DNA of 64,000 nucleotides from Winogradskyella undariae (GCF_013285155.1 NZ_JABTEL010000008.1:124001-188000), one strand, 5' to 3'; positions 38,047-48,619 are shown, counted from the stretch's first letter. Notes: generated by a model not told the origin, from the letters alone. Numbers and translations are program-made.

Positions 38047-38096
38047 CATTACTTATTGAAAAAATCATAAAAATTTGAATGTTTCAATAAGTAATG
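38047..38096. repeat. 15-bp inverted repeat downstream of the LOG gene
   Basis: CATTACTTATTGAAA (38047-38061) and TTTCAATAAGTAATG (38082-38096) are exact inverse complements with a 20-nt spacer. It lies 19 bp after the stop of the leftward LOG gene. A stem this long could terminate transcription, though no flanking T run follows. Confidence 0.6.
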
Positions 38097-38114
38097 AATA
38101 GAAATATGGTTTTC

Positions 38115-38801
38115 TTAGAAGTTAGGACTAAGGTCATAATCTTTATAAAAGTCATCTAAGATGGCTATAACTTCAGCAGGAGTATCAACAAGGTGAATTA
38201 AATCTAAATCCTTTTCATTAATATTTTTAGCAGCTACAAGAGTTGTTTTTACCCAGTCTAACAAACCGCCCCAAAACTCAGTTCCTACTAATATAATAGG
38301 GAAACTTTCAATTTTATGAGTTTGTATTAGCGTAATAGCTTCAAATAGTTCATCTAAAGTTCCAAAACCACCAGGCATGACTACAAAGCCCTGAGAGTAT
38401 TTTACAAACATTACTTTTCTTACAAAGAAGTAATCAAAATCAAGACTTTTATCTGAGTCGATATATGGATTGTCGTGTTGCTCAAAAGGTAATTCTATAT
38501 TTAGTCCTACAGAAGTACCACCTGCAATATGAGCACCTTTGTTACCGGCTTCCATAATACCGGGGCCACCGCCTGTAATAACACCATATCCATGTTCTAC
38601 AATTTGAGTAGCTACATCTTCAGCTAATTTATAATATTTATGATCAGGCTTAGTTCTTGCCGATCCAAAAATAGAAACACAAGGTCCTATTTTACTTAAT
38701 TTTTCATATCCGTTTACAAATTCTCCCATGATTTTAAAAATCGCCCAAGAGTCATTTGTTTTTATTTCATTCCAACGTTTGCTATTACTTTCTGTTCGCA
38801 T
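38115..38801 (-). CDS. LOG-family (TIGR00730) Rossmann-fold protein, long form
   Basis: A 228-residue LOG protein with SIFGSARTKPD, GGGPGIMEAGNKGA and the signature PGGFGTLDELFE. The family has nucleoside-monophosphate phosphoribohydrolase activity. It has about 35 more N-terminal residues than the paralogue at 8337-8918 and belongs to a different subgroup. The leader contains a hairpin at 38829-38848. Confidence 0.9.
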   Translation of the reverse strand: MRTESNSKRWNEIKTNDSWAIFKIMGEFVNGYEKLSKIGPCVSIFGSARTKPDHKYYKLAEDVATQIVEHGYGVITGGGPGIMEAGNKGAHIAGGTSVGLNIELPFEQHDNPYIDSDKSLDFDYFFVRKVMFVKYSQGFVVMPGGFGTLDELFEAITLIQTHKIESFPIILVGTEFWGGLLDWVKTTLVAAKNINEKDLDLIHLVDTPAEVIAILDDFYKDYDLSPNF

Positions 38802-38828
38802 AAGTTTATTCTAATTATAACATGTAAA

Positions 38829-38848
38829 AGCCATAAATTAATATGGCT
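38829..38848 (-). other. Hairpin in the leader of the LOG gene
   Basis: AGCCATA (38829-38835) pairs with TATGGCT (38842-38848) around a 6-nt loop, 28 bp upstream of the ATG and downstream of the -7 element at 38871-38878. Confidence 0.4.
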
Positions 38849-38870
38849 CATTTTTACTTTAATTGTTCCT

Positions 38871-38878
38871 CAAAGTTA
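38871..38878 (-). promoter_or_regulatory. -7 element upstream of the LOG gene
   Basis: The complement reads TAACTTTG, an exact TAnnTTTG match. It implies a leader of about 60 nt. Confidence 0.4.
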
Positions 38879-38909
38879 AGTTAAATTGATTGAAATTAAT
38901 ATTTAATCC

Positions 38910-38944
38910 AAAAAATAAGCGCATCAAAATATTTTGATACGCTT
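38910..38944 (-). terminator. Rho-independent terminator after the small membrane gene
   Basis: AAGCG-C-ATCAAAAT (38917-38930) and ATTTTGAT-A-CGCTT (38931-38944) form a long stem with one mismatch, followed on the minus strand by ATTTTTT. Confidence 0.82.
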
Positions 38945-38966
38945 GTTACTGATATATTTTTAAGGT

Positions 38967-39167
<201 letters not shown>

Positions 39168-39305
39168 TTATAAAATAAATAGACGACTACAAAATATTTA
39201 GTTTAATCGAGTTAATAATAAGATTGTATAAGTTACAGATCGCTATTAGCGATGCGTTTAGGCTGTTTTGGAACAGGGAATAATGATATTTACAGTACTT
39301 GTACT

Positions 39306-42134
39306 TTACACCATTTCCTTTTTTAAAAACTTTGCGGTGTAACTCTTTTTATCTTTAATAATTTGTTCGGGTGTGCCTTTCGCAACTAATTCTCCTCCTC
39401 CTTTTCCGCCTTCGTAACCAATATCTATAACATAGTCTACGGTTTTAATTACATCTAGATTGTGCTCTATAATTAAAACGGTGTTTCCTTTATCTGCAAG
39501 TTTATTAAGTACTTTCATTAGGACTCTAATATCTTCAAAATGTAAACCAGTTGTAGGTTCATCTAGGATATAAAATGTATTACCTGTATCGCGTTTACTT
39601 AATTCTGTAGCTAATTTTATACGCTGCGCTTCACCACCAGAAAGGGTTGTACTTTGTTGTCCTAGTGTAATGTAACCTAAACCAACATCTTTTATAGTTT
39701 TTAGTTTTCTATGAATTTTTGGTATATGCTCAAAGAAACCAACAGCTTCTTCAATCGTCATGTTTAAGACATCACTAATCGATTTTCCTTTATAACGAAT
39801 TTCTAAAGTTTCACGATTAAAACGTTTTCCTTGGCAAGTTTCACATTCTACATAAACATCAGGTAAGAAATTCATTTCTATAACACGTAATCCTCCACCT
39901 TGGCAAGTTTCGCAACGTCCTCCTTTCACATTAAAACTAAAACGTCCCGGTTTATAACCACGAATAAGTGCTTCTGGAATTTTAGCAAATAGACTTCTTA
40001 TTTCATCAAAAGTTTTAGTGTAAGTTGCGGGGTTACTTCTTGGTGTACGTCCTATTGGTGATTGATTTATGTCTATTACCTTATCTAAATGTTCTAAACC
40101 TTTAATGCTTTTGTAAGGCATTGGTTTTTTTACACCATTAAAATAATGTGCATTTAAAATAGGGTAGAGGGTTTCGTTAATAAGCGTAGATTTTCCACTA
40201 CCAGAAACTCCCGTTACACCAATCATTTTACCTAAGGGGAACTCTACATCAACATTTTTTAAGTTGTTTCCGGTACAGCCTTTAAGTACTAATTTTTTAC
40301 CGTTACCTTTTCGTCTTTCCTTAGGAATTTCAATTTTACGTTCTCCATTAAGATATGCAGCCGTTAAGGTTTTTTGATTTAGTAATTCTTTTGGGGTTCC
40401 TTGACTAATTATTTCTCCACCAAATTTTCCTGCAAAAGGACCAATATCAATAACGTGGTCAGCACGTTCTATCATATCCTTATCATGTTCTACCACAATA
40501 ACGGAGTTTCCTACGTCTCTTAATGAAATTAAAGAATTAATTAGTTTTTCGTTATCGCGTTGGTGCAATCCAATACTTGGTTCATCTAAAATATAAAGTA
40601 CACCAACTAATTGAGAGCCAATTTGTGTCGCTAATCTAATTCGTTGTGCTTCACCACCAGAAAGCGATTTAGAGCTTCGGTTTAAAGATAAATAGGTTAA
40701 ACCTACATCTAATAAAAATTGAACTCTGTTTCTGATTTCTTTTATAATTTCAGCTGAAATTTGTTGCTGTTTATTTGATAGACGCTCTGTTAATCCGTCT
40801 AACCATTGCCCTAATTCTACAACGTCCATGTTGGCTAATTCGGCTATGCTTTTACCATCTACTTTAAAGTATAAAGATTCTCTACGTAAACGAGAGCCTT
40901 CACAAACCGGGCATTCTACTTTGTCCATATATTCCTTAGCCCAACGAACTAATGATGTTGAATCTGAATTGTATTGACTTTGAATGAAATTAGCAACACC
41001 TTCAAAATCAATTTTGTAATCTCTAGAGACGCCTAATAATTTGCTTTCTACGGTGAAACTCTCTTTTCCTCCGTTCAGAATAACGTGTTTTGCTTCGTCG
41101 GGTATGTCTTTCCATGGATCACTTAATGAAAAATCAAAGCGTTGTGCTATGGTTTCAAATTGTTTAAAAATCCAACTTTTCTTTTGAGGACCATGTGGTG
41201 CTAGAGCACCATTTTTTATAGAAAGCGTTTCGTCTGGAACTAATTTTGCATCATTTACCACATACAATTCACCAATACCATTACAATTAGAACAAGCTCC
41301 TTTTGGGGAGTTAAAAGAGAAGTTGTTTGGCTCAGGGTTAGGGTAGGAGATTCCTGTAGAAGGACACATTAAGTTACGACTAAAGAAACGCGGTTCGTTA
41401 GTATCTTGATCAATAACCATAAGTACATCTTCACCATGATACATAGCGGTGTTGATGCTTTCCATAAGACGTTTTTCATTGTCTTTAGAGCTATCTATCT
41501 TAAGTCTATCGATAACAATTTCTATATCGTGGTTTTTATAACGATCTAGTTTTAATCCTTTTTCTATATCTACAATCTTGCCATCTGTTCTTACTTTTAC
41601 GAAACCTTGTTTTGCAATTTGCTCAAACAATTCGCGATAATGTCCTTTACGAGATCGTATAACAGGTGATAAAATATTAATGCTTTTACCTTCGTAAGAT
41701 TGTAAAATAAGATCTTTTATCTGCTCGTCATTATAACTTACCATTTGCTCACCAGTATTAAAACTGTAAGCATCTGAAGCGCGAGCGTATAATAAACGCA
41801 AAAAATCATAGATTTCTGTAATGGTCCCGACTGTAGAACGTGGAGATTTACTCGTGGTTTTTTGTTCTATGGCAATAACAGGAGATAAACCATCAATCTT
41901 ATCGACATCTGGGCGCTCTAAATTGCCTAGAAACTGACGTGCATAAGCAGAAAATGTTTCAATATATCGACGTTGTCCTTCTGCATAAATAGTATCGAAA
42001 GCTAAAGACGATTTTCCACTACCAGATAATCCTGTAATAACGACAAGTTTATCTCTAGGAATGGTAACGTCTATATTTTTAAGGTTGTGAACACGTGCTC
42101 CTTGTACTTCAATAGAATCGTTAAAATGGCTCAT
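39306..42134 (-). CDS. uvrA: Excinuclease ABC subunit UvrA
   Basis: A full-length 942-residue UvrA: two ATPase modules with Walker [10 protein letters not shown] (near residue 34) and GVSGSGKST (near 645), two ABC signatures (LSGGEAQRI), and zinc-finger cysteines CETCQGGG...CETCQGKR near residues 744-768. UvrA recognises DNA lesions for nucleotide excision repair. No uvrB neighbour is present. Confidence 0.98.
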   Translation of the reverse strand: MSHFNDSIEVQGARVHNLKNIDVTIPRDKLVVITGLSGSGKSSLAFDTIYAEGQRRYIETFSAYARQFLGNLERPDVDKIDGLSPVIAIEQKTTSKSPRSTVGTITEIYDFLRLLYARASDAYSFNTGEQMVSYNDEQIKDLILQSYEGKSINILSPVIRSRKGHYRELFEQIAKQGFVKVRTDGKIVDIEKGLKLDRYKNHDIEIVIDRLKIDSSKDNEKRLMESINTAMYHGEDVLMVIDQDTNEPRFFSRNLMCPSTGISYPNPEPNNFSFNSPKGACSNCNGIGELYVVNDAKLVPDETLSIKNGALAPHGPQKKSWIFKQFETIAQRFDFSLSDPWKDIPDEAKHVILNGGKESFTVESKLLGVSRDYKIDFEGVANFIQSQYNSDSTSLVRWAKEYMDKVECPVCEGSRLRRESLYFKVDGKSIAELANMDVVELGQWLDGLTERLSNKQQQISAEIIKEIRNRVQFLLDVGLTYLSLNRSSKSLSGGEAQRIRLATQIGSQLVGVLYILDEPSIGLHQRDNEKLINSLISLRDVGNSVIVVEHDKDMIERADHVIDIGPFAGKFGGEIISQGTPKELLNQKTLTAAYLNGERKIEIPKERRKGNGKKLVLKGCTGNNLKNVDVEFPLGKMIGVTGVSGSGKSTLINETLYPILNAHYFNGVKKPMPYKSIKGLEHLDKVIDINQSPIGRTPRSNPATYTKTFDEIRSLFAKIPEALIRGYKPGRFSFNVKGGRCETCQGGGLRVIEMNFLPDVYVECETCQGKRFNRETLEIRYKGKSISDVLNMTIEEAVGFFEHIPKIHRKLKTIKDVGLGYITLGQQSTTLSGGEAQRIKLATELSKRDTGNTFYILDEPTTGLHFEDIRVLMKVLNKLADKGNTVLIIEHNLDVIKTVDYVIDIGYEGGKGGGELVAKGTPEQIIKDKKSYTAKFLKKEMV

Positions 42135-42313
42135 ATAAGGTTAGAATCTTTCTTTTGTGTTGTGCAGTTTTTTCTGTAAAGCTTACAGGTTTGCAAAGAT
42201 ACAAATTATAGTTGTTACTTTTTATAAGCCTTGATTGTAGTAAAGTAGTCTTTTTTGTGATTTTTAAATCGTTATGTTAATCCGTATTTATAAACAAATA
42301 ACTTACATATTCT

Positions 42314-45238
42314 TTATTTTTGAACCTTAAGAGTGTCTGTTTCTTGTTTTTTTATTGCGTCTAGGTTAACGTTTTTAATGCTTTGTTTCATTTTACTTAT
42401 TTCATCTAAAGATGCACTTTCTCTTATAGAGTCTTTTAGTGTAGACATTTGTTTTATTTTGTCTTCTGTATAGCTTGAAGTATCTGTTTCTAGCGTATTA
42501 AGGTCTGATGATTTTTTACCAACCTTAACATCAAACTCATCACTATTTCCTTCTATAACAACAGGGATTCCTATAAGACCTATTGGGGGTAATCCTATTC
42601 TCATTTTAAGGCTTAACTCACCGTCTAAGGTTGTTTGTCCTTCTAAACGTAATCTAAATGGACTGACTTTAAATTTGAATTGTTCGAGTTCTAAAACATT
42701 ATTATCTAGTTTAGAATTTATTGTGATTTCTGAAATTTTAGGATCATTAAGGGCATCAAAACCTGATTTTTCAGAAACTTTACCGAGTAGTTTATAACCA
42801 TCAAATTTTACATTATGAACTTTTAAAACCCCTTTACCTTTTAATGCAGACAATACAGGAAGCATTTCTTTATCTAATGTGCCTGTTAATTTATAATCTA
42901 CCGAGGCAATCCCTGATGCTTGGGCTGCGGCAGGTGCTAGTTCTTTAAACAGGTCTATACTGTTGTAGCCTTTTTTTATATTAAGATTTTTAACTTTAAT
43001 ATCCATTGCAAATAAGGCTTGGTCTATAGCTGTTGGTTGGTAGAATCCGCTAAGATCTGCCGTACCATCTGCCATTTGTAGATGACTGTTCTTTAAGAAA
43101 AGACTTTGTTCTTTTACGCCTAAGTCTCCAGAGAGAGTGGTGATGACTAGCTTATTGTATTGTAAGGTGTCTATTTTTACTTCAATAGCTAAATCTATAT
43201 TTTTAGGGACTTGCATTACTCCACTAACAACAGTTTCTATGTTGTTTGTATTAGTTATGCTATCTGTTTGTTGTTGTATTTGTTCTTGTTTCGGAAAGAA
43301 TTCTGTAATATCAATTTTAGAAGATGCTAATTTTAAATCTCCAAGTAATACTCCTTTTTCATATAAACCATAATCTAGATAATTCTGAAAATATCCATTC
43401 ATTATAACATCTGATGATTGATGCTTTACATTAAGGTTAGAAAAAGCCATTCTATCATTTAAGAATAAAAACTCACCTTCTTTTATAAAAACAGGATATT
43501 GAAGTTCGTTTGTATTGATTTCTATATCTTTAAGTATAAGTGAACCGCTATGTGTATTATTGCTGTTTGGATTATTTAGTTGTCCTTTTAAATTTAAATC
43601 GGCTTTAAGTTGTCCGTTAGCAATTAAAACAGGTAGCTCAATAACTTGATTTAAGGTTGTGAAATCTATATTTCCTTTTCCTTTAATGAGGTATTCTAAA
43701 TTGTCGAAATTTTTAAAAACGCCACTACTTGTAAACTGATTTTCTAGAAAACTAAAATTTAAAGCATTAACGGTTAGAGAGGACTCCGCATAAGTTTGTC
43801 CTTCATTTTTAACTATAGCATTTAAGGTAATATCTTTAATTGGTTCTGGGTATCCTGAAGTTAATAGATAACCTTTAGATAAGTTGAAAGTTCCGTTTGT
43901 TTTTGGGAACTTAGAGTGGGAAGGTTGGTAAACACCATCTACAGCTACATCTGCAATTAATAAACCGTTAAATTGAAGGTCTGGAAGTTTTAAAGTCTGA
44001 TTTAAGATGTTTAAGTCAATGTTCGATTTTATGTTAGACTTTATATACAATGAATCCATTTTACCTTGCGCAAGTATTTGCCCTGATGTAATTTCATTAT
44101 TAAGAGAAAAGTTAAGGCTATCTAGCTTTATTTTTATCTCATCGCCTGTGATATCTCCTTTAAATTTTAGGTATAGATTTTCTACAGCTTTATCGGCATC
44201 TGCATGTTTAATTTTACCATCATATATATTAACTTCGACATTAGTACGTTCTATTACTGAAGCTTTAGGAACAATACCTGTATATCCTGTAAGTTGTAAT
44301 TTTGCATCTAGATCTCCGTTAAGCGAAACGGTTTTAGACCATTCAGTGTATTTTGGAGGTAAAGCACTTACAACATCTTCAAGCGTACCATCTTCTGTAT
44401 TGAATAATAAGTTGTATGCAAATCCGTTTTCAAAGACATCGAGTTTTCCGTGAAAATTCACCTTTAAATCATTTAAAGCAATGGTGTTTTTATCTAAAGT
44501 AATGGATAGGTTTTCAGTATCGTAAATGGTGAAAGAACGCGCTTTAAGTTTCTTGCCTTTTAAATAATCAACATGATCAAAAACAACATCTACACTCGTA
44601 ATATCTAATTTAGAGCCTAATTCTAGCTTTCCATTAACAATTCCGCCTCTGCCATTATAATTCAATCCGTTAGAAATCATAGTGATGCCAAGGTCTTGAT
44701 CTTCATAATGTACAGTTGCATTGTCAATCTTTAAATGTTTTAAATTCAGATTTAAGCCTAGAGCAGTTGTATCTGTTTCAGTCTCTATTTTATTGGTCGT
44801 AATTGTGTCTGTTGCTTTAAATATATCGTAGTTATTTCTATCAAACTTATCTTTAACTAACTTGATATGGCAATCGGTTAAGTAAGTTTCATTAATGACC
44901 ACTTTATCCGAAAAAATAAGTTTAAACACATTAATACCAAACCCGAGTTCTTTGGCTGTTATTAAAGAATCTTTTTCAAAAGGTTGAGAGCTAGATAGGT
45001 TAACGTCTTCAAAAGAAAAAGTTAGTGAAGGAAAATGATTAAAGAAAGAAATGTTAGAATCTTTAAACTGAAGTTCTGTTGCTAAGTTTTCGTTAATACC
45101 TTTTTTTATTTGATTGGCAATAGCATCGTTAAAAATACTTGGGATAGCAAACAGGCTAATGATCAGTAGAATAATAATGGCTAAAGTCCATTTTAAAATT
45201 TTAGTTAGCAATTTCTTCTTGTTATTGACCGTTTCCAT
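42314..45238 (-). CDS. AsmA-family protein
   Basis: A 974-residue protein with one N-terminal membrane helix (about 15-35), then a long beta-rich periplasmic part beginning KDSNISFFNHFPSLTFSFED, and the AsmA-like C-terminal region with KGKGVLKVHNVKFDG near 805. AsmA/TamB-like proteins bridge inner and outer membranes and are linked to lipid transport. The C-terminal 80 residues are charged and likely helical. Phospholipase A lies upstream, a plausible envelope-lipid context. Confidence 0.85.
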   Translation of the reverse strand: METVNNKKKLLTKILKWTLAIIILLIISLFAIPSIFNDAIANQIKKGINENLATELQFKDSNISFFNHFPSLTFSFEDVNLSSSQPFEKDSLITAKELGFGINVFKLIFSDKVVINETYLTDCHIKLVKDKFDRNNYDIFKATDTITTNKIETETDTTALGLNLNLKHLKIDNATVHYEDQDLGITMISNGLNYNGRGGIVNGKLELGSKLDITSVDVVFDHVDYLKGKKLKARSFTIYDTENLSITLDKNTIALNDLKVNFHGKLDVFENGFAYNLLFNTEDGTLEDVVSALPPKYTEWSKTVSLNGDLDAKLQLTGYTGIVPKASVIERTNVEVNIYDGKIKHADADKAVENLYLKFKGDITGDEIKIKLDSLNFSLNNEITSGQILAQGKMDSLYIKSNIKSNIDLNILNQTLKLPDLQFNGLLIADVAVDGVYQPSHSKFPKTNGTFNLSKGYLLTSGYPEPIKDITLNAIVKNEGQTYAESSLTVNALNFSFLENQFTSSGVFKNFDNLEYLIKGKGNIDFTTLNQVIELPVLIANGQLKADLNLKGQLNNPNSNNTHSGSLILKDIEINTNELQYPVFIKEGEFLFLNDRMAFSNLNVKHQSSDVIMNGYFQNYLDYGLYEKGVLLGDLKLASSKIDITEFFPKQEQIQQQTDSITNTNNIETVVSGVMQVPKNIDLAIEVKIDTLQYNKLVITTLSGDLGVKEQSLFLKNSHLQMADGTADLSGFYQPTAIDQALFAMDIKVKNLNIKKGYNSIDLFKELAPAAAQASGIASVDYKLTGTLDKEMLPVLSALKGKGVLKVHNVKFDGYKLLGKVSEKSGFDALNDPKISEITINSKLDNNVLELEQFKFKVSPFRLRLEGQTTLDGELSLKMRIGLPPIGLIGIPVVIEGNSDEFDVKVGKKSSDLNTLETDTSSYTEDKIKQMSTLKDSIRESASLDEISKMKQSIKNVNLDAIKKQETDTLKVQK

Positions 45239-45270
45239 TATAGCGTGTGTTAGTTGGGATTCTAAGCGAT

Positions 45271-45278
45271 CAAAAATA
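45271..45278 (-). promoter_or_regulatory. -7 element upstream of the AsmA gene
   Basis: The complement reads TATTTTTG, an exact TAnnTTTG match, 33 bp before the ATG. Confidence 0.4.
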
Positions 45279-45349
45279 GTGTTATTTTTAATGTGCTATT
45301 AGTCAATATACACTAAGAAATTGTTAAAGTGTGTAAAATAGGTAAGAGG

Positions 45350-46237
45350 TTACCAATTATAAAGCGAAACCCCTAAGCCAACTGTGTTTTGATAGTGATT
45401 GTAGTCTATTAGGGTTTCTCCATAACCGGTGAATAATTGCGCGTGTAAATTTAAATTTTCATTCAACGGAAAGAGATAGTTGAATTGTAAACTACCGTGA
45501 TTATCATTGAGTTTGAATGAATTATTAAAAATAACGTAAAATGTATGTTTACTTAGTTTGTATGTAGCTGTAATACTAGCATTACCAACGTAACTCGTAA
45601 TAAGTGGGTTTTCGTCTTCATCATCGGGTAATCTAAACCAAGGCGAAACCTCAAGTTGTAAGTTTTTAGTTTCCATAGCAAGGCTAAAGATAAGTCGGTT
45701 CCAGCTTCGAGATCGTGGTAAATCTCTACCATTAGATTGATGGTTAAAACTAAAGCGAGCCATTTTTATGGTAAATCCAGCAAATTTTAAGTTTAGTGGA
45801 TAGGTTAAGATCAGTTCTGGCTCATAGTTTAATTCCCTAAAGGCACGAGATATATCGGTATTATAAATTTGCCAATGTGCTATTTGTGTATAACCAAGCC
45901 ATAAATCTCCTTCTCCAAAGAGTATAGATTCTGCAATCTTAGTTTTAAAACTAAGCTGAAATTTAGCTTCAAAACTGTTATAATCTATGGGGTCTGTTAC
46001 AGTATAGTCAGGGTTTTCGCTATAAGGTAATTTGTTGGGGCTGTTAGACCATCTGGCAGCTGTTACATAGATTGGTTTGTATGGAGTAAGTTTAAAAGTA
46101 CCTTGTTTATTAGATTTATCTAAATCCCATATGTTTTCTATAGTTTTAAGTTCTCGTGGGTTTTCAATTAAGGCTTGAGCATTTGTTTTTAAACTAATGA
46201 ATACCAAAAAGGTTAAGGTTATTATGGGTTTAATCAT
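45350..46237 (-). CDS. pldA: Outer-membrane phospholipase A (OMPLA)
   Basis: A 295-residue outer-membrane protein with signal peptide MIKPIITLTFLVFISLKTNAQ. The OMPLA active-site block is NHQSNGRDLPRSRSWNR, with the catalytic His and Ser in HQSNG and the Asn in SWNR. The rest alternates as beta strands and ends in an aromatic residue (LYNW). OMPLA removes phospholipids from the outer leaflet when the membrane is damaged. Confidence 0.93.
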   Translation of the reverse strand: MIKPIITLTFLVFISLKTNAQALIENPRELKTIENIWDLDKSNKQGTFKLTPYKPIYVTAARWSNSPNKLPYSENPDYTVTDPIDYNSFEAKFQLSFKTKIAESILFGEGDLWLGYTQIAHWQIYNTDISRAFRELNYEPELILTYPLNLKFAGFTIKMARFSFNHQSNGRDLPRSRSWNRLIFSLAMETKNLQLEVSPWFRLPDDEDENPLITSYVGNASITATYKLSKHTFYVIFNNSFKLNDNHGSLQFNYLFPLNENLNLHAQLFTGYGETLIDYNHYQNTVGLGVSLYNW

Positions 46238-46479
46238 CTCAAGAATTTTAATTGGTATGGTATTGCAAATCTATTTTATAATTTGTGATTTTGTTGATTT
46301 TAATTAGATTTTTAGTTTATACCATTATTATGAGGTTTATAATAAGACTAGCTTAAGTAATGCAATTTATGTAATGTTAATTCTATTGATTATAATAGAT
46401 GTATTTTCTTTATTTTAATGACATTCTTTTACTGTTCTTTTTTTACCTTTAGTCCTGAAAAAATTAAACTAAAAATAAC

Positions 46480-47094
46480 ATGAAAATAATAGGTATTGGT
46501 AAAAATTACGTCAACGATAAATCTGAAATAAGCGCTATAAAAACAGGAGCTCAAACCATATTTACTAAACCAGATTCTAGTTTGGTAACGGGTAATAAGA
46601 ATATTGATTTTCCTAAGATTACAAATCAGTTAGCTTATGAGGTTGAACTTGTAGCTAAAATAGGAAAACGAGGTAAGGACATCACTTTAGAAGATGCAGA
46701 ATCTTACATTTCAGAATTAGCCGTAGGGATTGATTATACAGCTAAAGATGTATTAAGTGCAAGTAGAGAAAACAAAGGACCTTGGGCATTAGCTAAAGGG
46801 TTTGATGGAGCATCACCTATGTCGGCTTTTAAACCAGTATCTGATTTTCCTGATTTAAATGCGATTAATTTCGACTTAAAAATTAACGGTGAGCAAAAAC
46901 AAGTAGGAACTACAAGTCTTATGATCTATAGTTTTAAAGAAATTATAGCTTATGTATCTTCATTTATGACGCTAGAAGAAGGTGATGTTATCTTTACAGG
47001 AACTCCGGCTAGTGGAACTGGATTAGTGGTTAAAGGAGATCATTTAGAAGCTTCTATTGAAGGTGAGTTGCTTCTAGATTTTAAAATGATTTAA
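46480..47094 (+). CDS. Fumarylacetoacetate hydrolase family protein
   Basis: A 204-residue FAH-fold protein with LAYEVELVAKIGKRGKD, GIDYTAKD, KGFDGASPMS and FTGTPASGTG, including the metal-binding Glu/Asp residues. The family includes oxaloacetate tautomerases and hydrolases of ring-cleavage products; this compact form resembles the YcgM type. No aromatic catabolism genes lie nearby, so a housekeeping role is likely. Confidence 0.9.
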   Translation: MKIIGIGKNYVNDKSEISAIKTGAQTIFTKPDSSLVTGNKNIDFPKITNQLAYEVELVAKIGKRGKDITLEDAESYISELAVGIDYTAKDVLSASRENKGPWALAKGFDGASPMSAFKPVSDFPDLNAINFDLKINGEQKQVGTTSLMIYSFKEIIAYVSSFMTLEEGDVIFTGTPASGTGLVVKGDHLEASIEGELLLDFKMI

Positions 47095-47112
47095 TCTTAA
47101 AATATAAAATTA

Positions 47113-47152
47113 AAAAAAGATGTGGTGCTATAATAAAGTACCACATTTTTTT
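47113..47152 (+). terminator. Rho-independent terminator after the FAH gene
   Basis: ATGTGGT (47120-47126) pairs with ACCACAT (47140-47146), preceded by A7 and followed by T residues, so it may work on both strands. Confidence 0.82.
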
Positions 47153-47180
47153 GCTAAAAATTTAAGTATAGTAAACCACA

Positions 47181-47291
47181 CTATTCTTTACGGTCAATCT
47201 TGTAATAAGCACGGATTAACAGTATGGCCCAAATGACCACACATACGGATACAAATAACGAGAATGAGAAAATTATTTCATTTGCCTCCAT
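47181..47291 (-). CDS. 36-residue single-helix membrane protein
   Basis: The ATG at 47291 starts MEANEIIFSFSLF, with one hydrophobic helix (about 6-27) and a basic tail ending YYKIDRKE. It overlaps the upstream small gene by 14 bp in another frame. Such a short frame could be chance, but the clear helix, positive-inside tail and overlap support a real gene. No family recognised. Confidence 0.5.
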   Translation of the reverse strand: MEANEIIFSFSLFVSVCVVIWAILLIRAYYKIDRKE

Positions 47292-47466
47292 TTAAGATCT
47301 GTTTTATAAAAATTACTAATCCTAGTAGTGTTGGTGCCCATAGTCCGATAAAGATAGCATGAAGCTCATCTCCTCTTAAAAATAAATACTCGGCAACTAT
47401 AATAATTAATGCACATAGTGCTAACATAAAAAGGTTTAAGGGGCCTATTTTTTTTGTAAAGCTCAT
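47278..47466 (-). CDS. Small membrane protein, two helices
   Basis: 62 residues starting MSFTKKIGPLNLF, with two hydrophobic helices separated by RGDELH. The frame opens three codons earlier with a TTG, but the ATG at 47466 is preferred. I recognise no family. It overlaps the following 36-residue gene, so the pair is probably translated together. Confidence 0.65.
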   Translation of the reverse strand: MSFTKKIGPLNLFMLALCALIIIVAEYLFLRGDELHAIFIGLWAPTLLGLVIFIKQILNGGK

Positions 47467-47543
47467 TTTAGTCAATTATATTAAGGTTCTAAATTTAATG
47501 AAAAAATATAGCCTATTCCTTTTTATGAGCCCTAAATGAGTTT

Positions 47544-47551
47544 TATCTTTG
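47544..47551 (+). promoter_or_regulatory. -7 element upstream of the DUF2452 gene
   Basis: TATCTTTG matches TAnnTTTG exactly and lies 18 bp before the ATG. Confidence 0.42.
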
Positions 47552-47569
47552 TATAAAGCCTTTTAATTT

Positions 47570-47992
47570 ATGTCTAAATCCAAGAAACCAGATCAAGTTG
47601 TATTTAATGAAGATACACAACGGTACGATGCCGCTTTAAAGCCGTATGCAACTAGTGTAGGGGCACCAGCAATTCAAGTGACAGATAATTCATCTTGGAA
47701 AACCAGAAACATCCACAAGGCAAATAAGCAAATTAAAGCCAAGTATTTAGAGCTTAAAGCAGCCTATGAAAAAATGATGGAAGAGTTAGAGTATAATAAT
47801 TTAGTTTATAATGCACGCTATGCTTTTGAACCTATTGTAGGAGAAACTTATCATTTATACCGTGACAAAAAAGAAGAATCTTTTTTGTCCATTATTGCAC
47901 CCAGCGACTGTAATTTCGATTACATAGGAAGTTTTCTACTTAACAGTGAATTGATATGGAAAAAGGTAACTACTGAAACAGGACTTCAGTAG
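47570..47992 (+). CDS. DUF2452 family protein
   Basis: A 140-residue soluble protein with YATSVGAPAIQVTDNSSWK and YRFEP-like text YAFEPIVGETYHLYR, which I associate with DUF2452. It has a central charged helix (KANKQIKAKYLELKAAYEKM). Function unknown. Transcribed alone, divergent from the small membrane pair. Confidence 0.8.
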   Translation: MSKSKKPDQVVFNEDTQRYDAALKPYATSVGAPAIQVTDNSSWKTRNIHKANKQIKAKYLELKAAYEKMMEELEYNNLVYNARYAFEPIVGETYHLYRDKKEESFLSIIAPSDCNFDYIGSFLLNSELIWKKVTTETGLQ

Positions 47993-48156
47993 TATTAAAC
48001 TTGGTGCTTCTGTTTAAATTTTAGGTTAAATGTTTCTGTAATACAATCTAAATGTTAATAGAATGCTAAATATTTGATATGTGGCGTTTTATGTACTTTT
48101 AAAACATCCAATACTGTGTTTTTATCCGTATATTTAAAATAAAACGAGAAAGCACT

Positions 48157-48303
48157 ATGAAACTACTGGAAGAATTTAGAAACCGGCTACAGAAAACAAC
48201 ATTAGATCCTAAAGAAGAGAGTTTTAACGATCCTTTTTATGATGTAGAAACTTTAGATGCAAATACAACGTCTAATGAAGACGATATGTTTTTGTTTATT
48301 TAA
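48157..48303 (+). CDS. Small acidic protein (48 residues)
   Basis: A complete ATG frame reading MKLLEEFRNRLQKTTLDPK, then an acidic tail ending DDMFLFI. It lies in a 729-bp stretch between the DUF2452 and NYN genes with no larger frame. Codon use looks like that of its neighbours. No family recognised; the call rests on the open frame and composition. Confidence 0.4.
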   Translation: MKLLEEFRNRLQKTTLDPKEESFNDPFYDVETLDANTTSNEDDMFLFI

Positions 48304-48514
48304 TAATGAAGGTTAATTCTCATTACTATAATTCTTTTGTAAAACTTTAATTTTAGTCTTTACATAGTTTGTTACGGCTTTTTTTTAATGGCATAGAGTG
48401 AAAAAAAACATATAAAATTTATAATTAAAACAAGTCTTCTACAAAAGGATTTGTATTGCTCTTTTTACTACATTTAACTTTCATAAAACGAAGAAATCTT
48501 AAAACGTTATCAAT

Positions 48515-48619
48515 ATGTCAAAATCACAAGATTCAAAGAAAAATGTAAAAAAAGAAGCTACATTATCAGCTAAAGAGAAAAAGGCGGCAAAACAAGCTAA
48601 AAAGGCGAGTCGTACTTAA
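48515..48619 (+). CDS. Small lysine-rich protein (34 residues)
   Basis: A complete ATG frame, MSKSQDSKKNVKKEATLSAK followed by a Lys/Ala-rich helix to ASRT. About a third of residues are Lys, so a nucleic-acid-binding role is plausible. A strong terminator follows 21 bp after the stop, which supports a real transcript. Similar short Lys-rich proteins are familiar from flavobacteria. Confidence 0.6.
   Translation: MSKSQDSKKNVKKEATLSAKEKKAAKQAKKASRT

Noticed and set aside
43137..44453. Two plus-strand frames inside the AsmA gene
   Set aside because: They are fully contained on the opposite strand of a convincing coding gene, with no promoter or motif support.
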